DNA of 64,000 bases from Suillus spraguei (lineage: Eukaryota; Basidiomycota; Agaricomycetes; Boletales; Suillaceae), in assembly GCA_016800925.1 (NCBI GenBank), contig JABCPU010000298.1, positions 1 through 64,000 of the forward strand, given 5' to 3'. The notes under the pieces are model-generated. The model made no database searches. It worked only from the letters and a program-made list of their open reading frames with translations, and was not told the DNA's origin. Within the stretch, counting starts at the first letter, position 1. The number at the start of each line of letters is the position of its first letter. A program made the translations under genes and the position numbers. Shown piece after piece: positions 11,920-22,437 of this stretch.

Positions 11920-12016
11920 CCTCTGAAATAAGGGGCATTACTCGGGAAAGGGGCACAGTGTATGAACTGAGACCAAAGCCCTTCGGATCTCTTACCCTTT
12001 GAGTATGGTCTTAACA
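11920..12016 (-). mobile_element. LTR B fragment
   Basis: The reverse complement begins TGTTAAGACCATACTCAAAGG and continues GAGTAATGCCCCTTATTTCAGAGG, matching the first 97 bp of the B LTRs at 22919 and 34624. The rest is missing. Confidence 0.7.
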
Positions 12017-12718
12017 GTATATTTGAACTCACACCTTTCCGAGTAAATTCTTCCAACAAGCCCCTTCAGTGACAAACTCCGTACTATATGGGTCACCTGA
12101 CCCACATAATATCCTGTCAAAGACGGACCAGCGGACCATGGGCTGAGGTTATGTATATCCTTGATGTTGATGGATGGGCTGGGGAGAATATTATTTCCGA
12201 TGGAGACGGGTGGGCCAGGAGAATTTTATTTTCAGGAGAGATGGGTGGGCTGAGGGAAACATGATTTCTGATGTTGACAGATGGGCCAGGGGCCGAGGTG
12301 TATTACATGGACGGGTGGGCCGACGCGGGGGAATTTTACATAGATGGGTGGGCCTAGATATGTATCATAAAGACGTACAGCTGATGTAGCCACCAGAGAA
12401 TCAAACACATAGGATACATGCACCCTATGAGTGCATATACCTACCATCAACCACCAAAATCTAAACCCTGAAGCACGAAAACCTGAATTCACCATGTCTG
12501 ACATTCATCAATAATTGAGGTGCCGGGTGCCGGGTGCCAAGTCCCGAAACCTGGAACTCGAAACTGGAGATCCAAACTAGATATTTCCTGAATTCCAGAT
12601 ACCTGGACACCCAAAACACAACACACAAGGTAAAAGATTTAAAGTCCATGTGTCGAGTCATCTAGTGCCGAGTGCCGGATGCGGATGCAGAGTACCGAAA
12701 CTAGAACTAGAACTCGAG

Positions 12719-13002
12719 ATTAAGGGATAGGATTAACACGCAGCAGACATGTAATAAGACTGCACTACAGTTTACAAAACATCACGTACCGGCGAGACTG
12801 GATGGACATAGGACGGACAGTAAATCTTGCTTGAGGATGCCAAATGGGTTTGCAGAGATTGCCGAAGATCACCGCTTTGCGGGAAAGTTGCCATAGTACA
12901 GCTGCTAAGCTGCAATGAGGCTTCCAGAGTGTGGAATGATACCATCAGATAGGGGTAACACATGGTAAAGTGTCATGGCAACAGATGGTGAAGCTGATGA
13001 AA
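12719..13002. other. No gene seen
   Basis: A 284-bp stretch between the inverted repeat and element C. I see no motif, repeat or supported reading frame. Confidence 0.4.
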
Positions 13003-13943
13003 TGAAGACACTAGCGCTGGCCTAAGTATAAGCGCAGCATTAATCCTACTAAAGGCGCGAGTGAGATGTTCGACCCAAGAGGACTGCAAATAGAAGCAAT
13101 TCCTTCTAAGTTAGTGCAAAGGAAAACAATGAAGTACTAATATGGTAACGAAGATTCCAATTTCTGAGGTTAGCGGTGGTACTAGCGCGGTGTCAGCGGT
13201 ACACGCGTGGTAACGATAGCTGCAGCGGTTAGCTAGCGAGAGCAGGAACGAAGTTACTTGGGCGAGACAAAAATGTTATAAATACCGGCGGTGCGGTAGC
13301 AGTAGCGGCAACTCCATATGGGCAAGAATGCAGATGAGAGAGAAAACGACCCAGCGAGATTGCTGGCCGCGGTCCGGTTATGAGTAGTGAAGTCGAAAGT
13401 CATGTGGTACTTTGAGCGGTGAAGTTACCGGTGGTTAAATCAATGAGCGTGGTTCGAACGGAGAAGAGTTCAAATGCAAGTAGATTGTGACTAGCGAGCG
13501 TTTCAGATACTAAGTCCTAGTGAAGGGATGTAATGGGAAGTAAAAGTAATGGTATGTATGTTCAGTCCTTTTTAACATATACGAGCGCGTACGAGATAGC
13601 TATGCGAGTCCGGTAGCGAGATAGAAAATAAACAGGGTACTTAATTATGAGGCACACAGCATGCAGCGGCCCCTTGAGATATAAGGTAAATCCTGCTGTA
13701 GGTTTACTAACGGTGGAAGCGAGGTAACTACCACCAATGGATTCTAGACGGAATAGGATGGGACATGAGGGCATTGGCGCGAGGATCTGGTAAGGGTTCG
13801 CGGAAGAAGAATGGTTCCACATTAGCGGAGTGAAAAGGCTATTTCGTCGCTATAAGGAAATCCTTCAGTTGCCGCTGCAGACGTTAATGAGACGCTTGTT
13901 GAAAAACTAGGTTTTGACGGTCAGCGTGACTTTTCTCGCTACA
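13003..13943 (-). repeat. 3' LTR of element C (941 bp)
   Basis: Full-length copy. In sense it begins TGTAGCGAGAAAAGTCACGC at 13943 and ends GCGCTAGTGTCTTCA at 13003. It shares both ends with the shortened copy at 22096-22351. Its mid part is clearly but distantly related to the D copy at 285-1183. Confidence 0.75.
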
Positions 13944-14190
13944 TCCACTGGGCACTTTGAATATTGACCGTCCCCAGTCAAACATACCGTATGTAAGACT
14001 TAGTGTGCCTGTGGCTTGCAAGCACATGGCGTAATGCGTGGTATGCGGAGTGTACAAAGCGTGATTGGCGGTGAACTCATGGTATCGTGGGATAATGATG
14101 AACATGAGGTGTGTTATGCGGCGGTTACGAGTGAGGAGCTGCTATAAATGACTGGCATACCCGTGATGACTTGCTTGTCTTTGCTACAGC

Positions 14191-15348
14191 ATGTCTCTCT
14201 TCGACCTTGGTTCCAACCTTTGCCCTGAGGCCGTTGCCTTGGTTGAGAAGTTTGCCACGATCCACGCTAAGGTCGAGGCGCTGACCAAGTGCATCCCTGA
14301 GGACCGTGAGGACTTAGCCACTGAGAAGAAGCAGTGGATGAACAAGTGGACTCTTGCTACGGTAAGCGACTATTGGCAGTGTTCTGCGTGTTTGCTCATT
14401 TCTACGGTATAGGGCGCGATGGCGAAGTGTCATTTGGATGGGAAGACATATAGCCTAGCATTAGTCTTGCCGCCGGCAGAGAACGCCACGGGACTGGAAG
14501 CGAGTAAGGTGTATGATCGCTGGACTGAGCAAGTTCATGCAGCTTTACTTGCCACAAAGATTAAGTGTGAGCAAGAGAAGTTAGCCGCCCCGCTGACGAG
14601 AAGGGCAAGGAGAAGGAAGTTGCTGTGGTAGACGTGCCGATGAAGGAGGTTACCGGCGGTGATGTGGAGGGTACGGTGATGCCATTAGCGTCAACTGAGG
14701 GTACTTCGGTACGTTCTCGCTATCTCTCTTTTGCTTGCCTTTACTTATGCGCTGTTTCTAGTGTCCAAAGCCATGCCCCAGGATTGGTAGGAGAGCTGGT
14801 GACATCATGTACTCAAAGCCGTGTGAGCGCTGCGCTCGTCTGAAGCTACTCTGCTCTGGCAAGTGTGGGTATAGCTGTTGGCCGTGCCACAAGCTAAAGA
14901 CTGGCTGCATCCAATCCAGATACTTCGGTAGTAAGTTCTGCGCAGGTCAAACTTCTAACCTTGTTAACTTGTTTGTAGAGTGTAAGGCCAAGACTGCGGC
15001 AAAGATGCCCCCTACCGCCGGCGATAGCGGTAGTGGTAAGGCTGGTAGTGAAGTTACCACTGGCGGTCCGCCTGAAGCAGCAATAGAGCTGACAGAAGGG
15101 GAGGAGATGGATATGGAGAAGTCACTAGGCAAGTCACTGAGGACTCTGACGTAGAGGATGAAGTGGAATTCCAGCGGCAGCTGGATGAGCTGCGCGCTGT
15201 TCCAGACCTGTTCTTCTTGGCTGATGCTGAGATGTGGAAGCTGGATGCGCGGTACGTACAGATGCAAGGCCTGATGAAAGAGATGGCCGCAAGCATGAAG
15301 TATCTTCATGGCTATCTGGACCGCATCAAGAAGGCGCATGGTGATTGA
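14191..15348 (+). pseudogene. Zinc-cluster gene antisense inside element C
   Basis: The start MSLFDLGSNLCPEAVALVEK opens exon 1 (14191-14361). A GTAAGC...GTATAG intron leads to exon 2 (14413 on: GAMAKCHLDGKTYSLALVLP). A later exon (about 14761-14935) has CERCARLKLLC, then SGKCGYSCWPCHKLKTGC: a C-x2-C-x6-C-x3-C-x3-C-x2-C-x6-C cluster. The C-terminus (15150-15348) is acidic and then helical (FQRQLDELRAVPDLFFLADA, MKYLHGYLDRIKKAHGD). The order N-terminal domain, charged linker, zinc cluster and coiled coil matches the gene at 6951-9088. Frame changes near 14592 and 15115 suggest decay. It lies between pol and the 3' LTR on the strand opposite to pol, so it is cargo or an additional ORF of the element. 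Function unknown; DNA binding is inferred. Confidence 0.6.
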
Positions 15349-16028
15349 GTACTTAGCGTGTCTCTTCCTTCGTACCATATACTTGTATACTGTAGCGCGT
15401 GCATACGAGTCTGTCTCCTGTGGTTGTACCGCCAGTAAGGCAAAGTGAGTCGGCGGTCCTGTCCAAATGTCCCATGTCCGTGTCCAAATTTCAGTACTAG
15501 TCCATTGAGTGCCTGTGTGATATAGTAAAGGTAAATGAGCGCTCGCGTAAGATGAGACTAGAGTGAAAGTACGGCCAAATTGCAAGTTGCCGCTCGTCTT
15601 GTCTTCATTGTTGCGCTTCCTTCTTCTATTCCTGCTTGATACCACTGTGTGCATGATGTCCTTGGTTCTATGAAATGTGCGTGGTGCGCTGCCTCCACGG
15701 TAGAAGGAAATATGTACGGTAATGATTGGTGCGCAGTATTAGTCCATTCTTTGCAGTCCGTTGCGGTATTATCTTTGATATAAGAGTCTGTGTGCTGTTA
15801 GCATGTAGCATAAGTAAGTGAGATCTAGAGAGCGGAGACTTTGATAAGAGAAACTGAGACACTGGATGAAACCCGGGGTAAAACTGATACTATCATACTG
15901 AGCGGTATTTGTGATTTTGTGTTTTTTGTGTTTTTCAGGGAGAGCGTGGTATTAGAGAGCGGTGGTATGATAATGAGTGTTGGTAGTAGCGGTATGGGAT
16001 AGGAGGGGTTAAGCGTCGGCACTGAAGC
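15349..16028. other. Element C region between cargo gene and pol end
   Basis: The interrupted pol frame ends about 12 bases beyond the LTR at 16029 (minus-strand ...SADA then stop). Beyond that I see no supported gene. The minus strand is pyrimidine/adenine-rich at 15920-15990, possibly untranslated 3' region. Confidence 0.35.
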
Positions 16029-16504
16029 TGTTACAGTCATATGTGCCCCTATTCATTCTCTCTTTGTCTCCTTTACTTGTATATTACATAATGTGACTCT
16101 GACTCATATGCTCAACACATCTGTACTATAGTTGCCTTCCTCCTTTGGATATGCACTTACGTTCTCACGTCTCTCTTGATCTGTGTGCACATATTGACCT
16201 ATTTAAGCACATTGTATTACGCTTGTATACTTTACTTTAATCTTACTGGGTTTTACCTGGAACATCCTTCGCTTAGGTCCCCAACCTATGTTGTCTTGAA
16301 TCGTCTCTAAGTCTAAGCACTCCTTAGCCTTAGTCTCTATTCTCATAGAACCTCTTAGACTTGTCTTTGAGGCTGAACCCTTGATAGTACTCGGAACGCG
16401 TTCCTTGTACCTTCACCTTGTCCTCTCCTGGACATTGTAGAACTTCCCAGCAGACTGTCTGTGTCTTTTCACTGTCGCTGGTGACACCACCCCAGTTCGT
16501 AACA
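16029..16504 (+). mobile_element. Solo LTR A, copy 3
   Basis: Runs TGTTACAGTCATATGTGCC to CCCAGTTCGTAACA. The flanks GAAGC (16024-16028) and GAAAC (16505-16509) match at 4 of 5, a likely aged duplication. It sits in the last codons of element C pol, so it landed after element C. Confidence 0.85.
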
Positions 16505-19500
16505 GAAACCAATGTCTTCATCTGCCAGCTCATTGTCGTCTTCTCCTGCCAATGAGTCCAATGCTTCTTCGTCTAGACTGGTGACGCTAGTAACTGAAAG
16601 TTTAGCATTGGTATGCAGGTGATAAGGGATCAAGCGGAATGCTGCATAACATAGTTTGGATATGCTGCCATCTAGCTTGGCTAGCCAGTATAAGCTGCTG
16701 TTGGTACAACGCACAACTACCATTGGACCAAGGTACCGTGGCTTCATCTTTCGACTCAGCTCATACTCAATCTTGGAATTATGCACTAAGACTAATGTGC
16801 CTGGAGCAAAGTTATAGTCTTTGATAGTAGCGCCGTACCGACGCTCGAATTGCCATACCAAATTGAGTCTAGCCTTGGTGACTTTGTCTCTGATGCAGCG
16901 GATATCTTCTTGGTGCTTCTGTAACTGCCGCGCACATTAAGCAATGAGATTGGTAGTGGAGAATGTCTCTTGGCCAGGTAGGTCTACTAGAAAGGTACTT
17001 TCAGCAAGATCAAATGGAAAGATTGGCTCGACGCCGTGAACCATAAAATATGGCAATAGCCCAGTGTCATGATGAATGGTGACATGCTTGGCCCAGAACA
17101 CAGTGTGAACGGTCTGGTACCAGCAGGACTCGTCCCCCTCGCAACTTTTCATGATGGCCTCCCGGACATTGTGATGACACCGCTCGACAATGCCGTTGGC
17201 TTGCGAGTTGTAAGGAGAAATGCAGATTGGGTGAATCCTGTAGTGGTTAGCTAACTCTTCTACCGCCACAATGAAAGCTGGCCCATTGTCAGTAACAATC
17301 TCAGTGATAGGTCCCCACCAACACAAAAGCTCCTCGAAAATGAAGGCACTAAGGTCCTGGTGTTTTCCTTGTGTAGCATACACCATTCCAGGTAGCCGGT
17401 AAGAGCACAGCGCGCTTGAACTAAGTGATTGAATCCGCCGGCTTTCGGCATCATCATAGTGTCAAGGTGTGCATGCCTAAAGATACTGCCGGGTACAGGG
17501 ACGGTTGGCGGTATGTGCAAGTGGCGAGTCTGCCTGATCTGGCACTCGTGACAGGTCCTGTTGTACCATTTGATATTGTCAATAATATATGGCCACCAAA
17601 AAATAAAAGAACTCTAGCGCGAGTCACGAATACTCCCTTATGACCTAAGTCGTCGTGCGCTTCCTTAAGAATATGCAAGCACTTAGCCGCCGGTACAACT
17701 AGCTGGTGCTTGCCAAGCGATTGCTGCCGGAAGAGGCTATCCCCCAACACGAAGTACCGAACAAGTGTCCCAACAAAGGACGTAAATTCCTTGTCGGTCA
17801 AGCTCGCTGGCCGCTTGTGGTCAGTTAGGAATCGCTGAATTACCAGCATATGTTCGTCTTGGGCTTGAGCGGCCTCAGAATGCGGGATTACGATGCCATC
17901 GCTATCGTGGGTAACAGTACCTAAACATGCGAGTAACGTGGGTGGTCGAGTTAGTGAGCATGGCACTGGTGATGAATGAGGGTGCTGCAAGATGTTGGCG
18001 CAAGGACATGCGACTATGCAAGCCCTGTCATTCAAAATTTCCATACTGAAGGAGTATGAGTGGTCTAACCAATCCTTGTGATCATCATCCTCAGCTGGAT
18101 CTTCGTCTGCGGCAGGTCTACTTGAGAGACTGTCAGTGCCGGTATGCTTGGTTGCGGGTACATGCACGAGATTGAATTGAAACAAAAGTATACCTGTGAT
18201 CCAGTGATTGATCATAGCATTAGGCTGGAGATCTGGGTTATTGATCATCCCCTTGATATACTTTGCATCCACTTCAACCGTAAGGTTGATGATGCTGAAG
18301 ATATACACCCACATAGTGCGCAGTGCTCTGAACAACCCATATAGCTCGAACTTCGCTTGCAAGTAGCAGCTCTCAACTTCGGTAAGTGTTAGCGAACCAA
18401 AGCAGCTAGGGTAGCGCTTCATGTCCTCGCCAATTTGCGAGAGTATAAAACCTATGGCAATAGAAGATGTGTCAACAGCTAGAACGACTTCTCGCCCAGA
18501 AACATAATCGAGCGGTTTTAGCGTGGGCAACTGCATAATAGCATCTTTGAGCATCTGCATAGCTACCTTCTGTTTGTGACCCCACTTGAATATGATGTCC
18601 TTGCGCGTTAGCGCCACTAGCAGTCTCGCTATCTTGGCGAAGTCCTTGATGAAAATATGCAAGATGCCGCAGGTACCCAGGAAGCCCCACACATGTGTAA
18701 CGGTGCTACACTCAGGCCAATCGTGGATCTTTTGTACCTTCCCAGACTCTGGTACACACCCTTCAAAGGTACACATGTGCCCTATGATATTGGCAGTAGG
18801 CACAGCTAAAACAAACTTTTTGGCAGAAACCGTTAGCCCAACCATATGCAAGCGGTGCAAGACGCGGTTAACCACAATTAAGTGTTCCCAAATGACGCAG
18901 CAAATGCCTGCATTCTCCGGTATGGTCTCATATGAGCTGTCAGCTCTCTGATACCGCGTTTTTACCGACTTCATGGCAATGTCATCAATGAACGGGAACA
19001 TATACATTGGGATCTCGTCTTGTAGGACGAAGCAAATATCCCCCTGAAAGAGCTGTACGCTGTTAGCATGGCCCATTGAAGCATGGTTAGGGTAAGGCCC
19101 TAATGGTGTACCGAAGGTGGTCATATCGCGAGAGTCAACATGTAGCGACCGCTGATCATATCCTGAAAATAAGTCCATCATGCCGTACACGGTGTAGCCG
19201 GCAAATGATTCAGCGAGATGTTCAATGAAAGGAGGGACGGAAGCGTCTTTGATAGTTACCCTGTTCAGCGGTTGGAGATCATGAACTATATGCAGTGATG
19301 TACCATCTTTCTTGATGACAAGAACCATCGAGCGTAAGACGCCGTGATGTTCATACCGCCAGATGCAATCTGTCCTGATAATGCCCACACTTCTCCAGCG
19401 GCAGAGGATTGGATACTGCCTCTGCCACAGTGGTGCAGTACCGTCGGTATCTTGACGGCGAAGTACTTTGTCGAGACGGCATGTTCTGATGCATCCCAGC

Positions 19501-20152
19501 GAGGCTGTTCAATGACCTTGCCGTTATTGGGGTCAGTGAGTGTAAGGTCCTGCTCGCTGCTTGGCATGTCCTCAGTGTTACATGCTGTCATCGTGTAGAA
19601 TGGTCTTCCTAGCAAGAGGTCAAAGTTAGCGGTCTTGACAACTTGTACCTGGAATAGCATTTCGCCGGTTCCAAAGTCCAGCGGTAGGTTCTCAATGACT
19701 CCCAGCGTCTCGTTGGTAGACGTGTTAGCCGACTCCATGTTGATCTTGTGGTCTGGTCTCAGCGGTGTCGAACCCAGCACACGCCAAACTCTCGCTGGCA
19801 TGACAAGACATTCAGCGCCCTGGTCCAACGTGCATGTCAAGACCTGTCCCTTGGTAATGGCCATGATAGCTTGCAGCGGCGCAAAGTGCTCTGCGACCAC
19901 TCGTCCGTCAGCACCTCGTGAGTGGTAATGCTCCCAATACTTCATCTGTTCCCTAGTGCTAGGCATAATACCTAACTCGTTGACTAGCGCAGCGTGAATG
20001 CTAACTTGCTTGTTGGTAGTAGCTTCCTTGAGGTTCTTGCGGATCTCCGGTGCTACCGCGATGAGTTCGCGTACTGGTATGGTAACATCAGAGTCCAGAA
20101 TATGGTCAACGACGCATCTATCAGCATCCTTGTCTTCTAGCAGATGCTGGTA
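16505..20152 (-). pseudogene. pol: Element C pol: protease, RT, RNase H, integrase
   Basis: Reading leftward: protease with LTCTLDQGAECLVMP and NFDLLLGRPFYTMT (about 19820-19600); reverse transcriptase from about 19400 with KKDGTSLHIVHDLQPLN, MMDLFSGYDQ and FPFIDDIAM (FIDD replacing the usual YVDD); RNase H with VVLAVDTSSIAIGF; zinc-binding segment EAHDDLGHKGVFVTRAR; integrase with IVTDNGPAF and PYNSQANGIVERCH (the D and E of DD35E); and a C-terminal KPRYLGPMVVVR block. The frame shifts near 19300-19390 and again near 17450. It joins gag in frame through a single TAG at 20153. The LTR at 16029 replaces the last codons. Confidence 0.8.
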
Positions 20153-21808
20153 CTAGTATTGGGGCGCAGGTTGGTTGGCGGCATCGTTAGATGAAGAAGA
20201 AGTCGCAGGTGCTGGGGGTGCTGTACTTTTGGCGGTACCAGTAGATGAAGAAGAAGTTGCAGGTACTGGTGGGGTGCTCTTGGCAGTAGGCGCTGCCGGG
20301 TTAAGGATCTTAGTACTGGGGTTGGGCGCTGCACTTGCTTTGACTTGGGGTGAAACCACCTCCTTGACCGCGTCAGCAGCTTTAGAGGATGGTCCTGCTT
20401 TAGGTCTTGGCAGCATCTCGACGCCATCAAACCACATGGTCTTTCCCTTGTCTGATTTCCTAGTGGCGTATGTGTCAGCATTATTAGTGTCATACAATTC
20501 CTGCACCAGATGTAAGTCATTAGCATGCTCTACTTCAGCGTCTGTCCTGTGAACGGTGTTAGTGTGCAAGAATGCAGAGGGATCGATGTCGAGCATGGCA
20601 TCATGCCCATGCTCAACCTGGCAGTACAGGTTTCCCAATACCGTAGTGTTAGCTCCCATAGTGGGGCTTTTGCTCACCAAGCGGTCAAGGCTTCATTGGA
20701 AATCAGGACCAAGACGAGGGACCGCATTGCCGTTAGGCAGAACTATGCATCTGTTCCTATTAATGATCTTACCGTCGCGTATGTATGCTTCCTTGACTGT
20801 GCAATTCAGCATTTTGTGTGGACCGCTGCAGAAGTGGCACGTGATGGGTGCGTACTGCGTGTACTCTCGCTTGATCACAACACCAGGATTGGCTGGTTGC
20901 ATCTGCGGTTGCAGTGATGCCTGTTGAGTGGTGGAAGATTTAGCATACGCCAGCGAGGAAGCCAGCGCTGTTACAGCAGTGGAGGTACTTGGCAAAAGAA
21001 AGATTGCAGCTTTGTATACCTTTTTGATGTCATAAGGATCCTCTGGGTGATGCGCAGTAAGCATAATCTTGAGCCACCGCATGATAGCAGTCTTGGCAGT
21101 AGCGCGGAATCCGTCTAGGAACAGATGGTCCCACTCAAGTTTGGCGAGCTTCTTCTTCGTGATCAAGTGCTGAGAGATCTTGAGGAACTTCCTATAGTAT
21201 GGCCTGAGATCCTCTTGCGAGGTCATCGGTGTATAGGCTTGTTCTGCACAAGGATTCTCGAGGTCAGTATGGGTGAAGCGGCGGTCGCCTTCACATCCAA
21301 GATACAAAAGTTTTATCACTGCGGTAAACTTGGCCCAATCCGGCAGACTGGCTTCGTCGAGTATCTCCCATGTCTCAGAGTCATCAATAGGCACGTATCT
21401 CAGTGCCGCCTTAATAAGGTGCTTGCCGGTCAAGTTGGCGTGAGCACCTAAGAGTTCTACATCTTCGAAAAATGGCAAAAGGCATGCTGGGGTGCCATCA
21501 AATTTAGGCGCGGTGTCTGTGCCCCTTAGCGGCATGCAGAATGGAGTTGTCATGATTGGCGGTCGGGATTTAGCTTGCAGTTGCGGTAGGACTAATGATT
21601 GCAGTGTGAGCGTCAGCGGAATAGTAGCGTGAGCATGGATAATGGTACGATGGTGAATAGCTGGTGGTGTTGGCAGTACTGTAGCAATGTGCTGTCGAGG
21701 CGAAGGAGGAGCAAGAGTTTCCTCGTTTGGCGAAGGGTAGAGGTTGTGGACTGATGTCAAGGGTGATCCCTTGGGGGGTGAGTCAATGGTAACAAATGGT
21801 ATCTGCAA
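20153..21808 (-). pseudogene. gag: Element C gag
   Basis: Starting at ATG 21808, 371 codons carry a capsid-like helical region (APKFDGTPACLLPFFEDVEL, LRPYYRKFLKISQHL) and a nucleocapsid-like CHFCSGPHKMLNC motif at about 20840-20800. An in-frame TGA after GPDFQ (20693) is followed in the same frame by another 200 codons with a Pro/Ser/Ala-rich linker to a TAG at 20153, after which protease follows in frame. Both stops could come from C-to-T change (CGA to TGA, CAG to TAG), or one may be a natural gag/pol boundary. Confidence 0.7.
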
Positions 21809-22070
21809 TTCTTCCGGTTCAAAAGCTCCCAGTAGTTGTTTGCCTTTCGGTGTTTCCCCTTGCTCGCTAGAGGATTCGTCAGCGATAAGTTCTCAAAGTA
21901 TGGTGGCTTCGTCTGCGCTAGATTGGCGGCTAGATGCTAAGATCTCCGTGCCATTGTTAATCTTTGGCGCGAAGGAATCTTCTTGGGCTAGGCGAATAGA
22001 CCTGAGACTGCGAGTCTCGTTGTCTCGAAGAGTGCGGTTAGTGCGTTCCAGATTTAGTGCTTCTATGGTC

Positions 22071-22088
22071 CCCTTGCAGTGGGCTCCA
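22071..22088 (-). other. Possible primer-binding site of element C
   Basis: On the minus strand TGGAGCCCACTGCAAGGG starts 8 bases after the sense end of the 5' LTR. The TGG start and position suit a tRNA primer site; the tRNA is not identified. Confidence 0.3.
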
Positions 22089-22095
22089 ATTGATA

Positions 22096-22351
22096 TGAAG
22101 AAACTAGCGCTGGCCTAATGGTGGAAGTGAGGTAACTACACACCAATGGATTCTAGACAGAATAGGACGGGACATGAGGGCATCAGCGCGAGGATCTGGT
22201 AAGGGTTCATGGAAGAAGAATGGTTCTGCATTAGCAGAGCAAAAAGGCTATTTTGTCGCTATAAGGAAATCCTTCGGTTGCCGCCACAGACATTAATGAG
22301 ACGCTTGTCGAACATGGGGTTTTGACGGTCAGCGTGACTTTTCTTGCTACA
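22096..22351 (-). repeat. 5' LTR of element C, internally deleted (256 bp)
   Basis: Both ends match the 3' LTR (ACTAGCGCTGGCCTAA on one side, TTTTGACGGTCAGCGTGACTT on the other), but about 685 bp are missing at the TAATGG junction. The deletion probably removed promoter sequence, so the element should no longer be expressed from here. Confidence 0.75.
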
Positions 22352-22437
22352 CCAAAAGGTAAGGATAATGATAGCCATGTGACACCTATACAAAAATGTG
22401 CCGTTTCAAGCTCAGCATGAGTTTGTTCGTCACAGCA
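22352..22437 (-). mobile_element. D-type LTR start fragment (86 bp)
   Basis: The minus strand reads TGCTGTGACGAACAAACTC, GAAACGGCACATTTTT: alignable to the sense start of the 285-1183 LTR (TGTAGTGAACAAAGTCACAC, GAAAGTGCCATTTTAG). It abuts the RT of element H at 22438 and is one edge of the inverted segment. Confidence 0.55.

Larger units (their letters stand above)
10897..12718. repeat. 1.8 kb inverted repeat with 250 bp centre
   Basis: The left arm (10897 to about 11806) and right arm (12060-12718) are reverse complements: CTCGAG...GGTACTCTGCACC...GGCACTAGATGACTC on the left, and its complement at 12635-12718. The inner ends share GTACGGAGTTTGTCACTGAAGGGG. The right arm is about 250 bp shorter because it has fewer S3 minisatellite units. 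The centre holds a B-LTR fragment. It could be a foldback element or a duplicated LTR-like module in opposite orientation. Confidence 0.7.
13003..22351 (-). mobile_element. Ty3/gypsy element C, nearly complete, with antisense gene
   Basis: Direct repeats 13003-13943 and 22096-22351 (TGAAGA...GCTACA on plus) bracket gag (21808-20153), protease-RT-RNase H-integrase (20152-16505) on the minus strand, and an oppositely directed zinc-cluster gene (14191-15348). The gag-protease order, DQGAE protease motif, FIDD in RT and the integrase VTDNGPAF signature mark a Ty3 element. Gag to protease is one reading frame broken only by a TGA and a TAG, so decay is modest. The flanking bases (TGAAA at 12998, CCAAA at 22352) do not form a convincing duplication. 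Confidence 0.8.

Noticed and set aside
13003..13943. Possible gene on the minus strand at 13562-13822
   Set aside because: It lies inside the LTR of element C and is not conserved in the other LTR copies.
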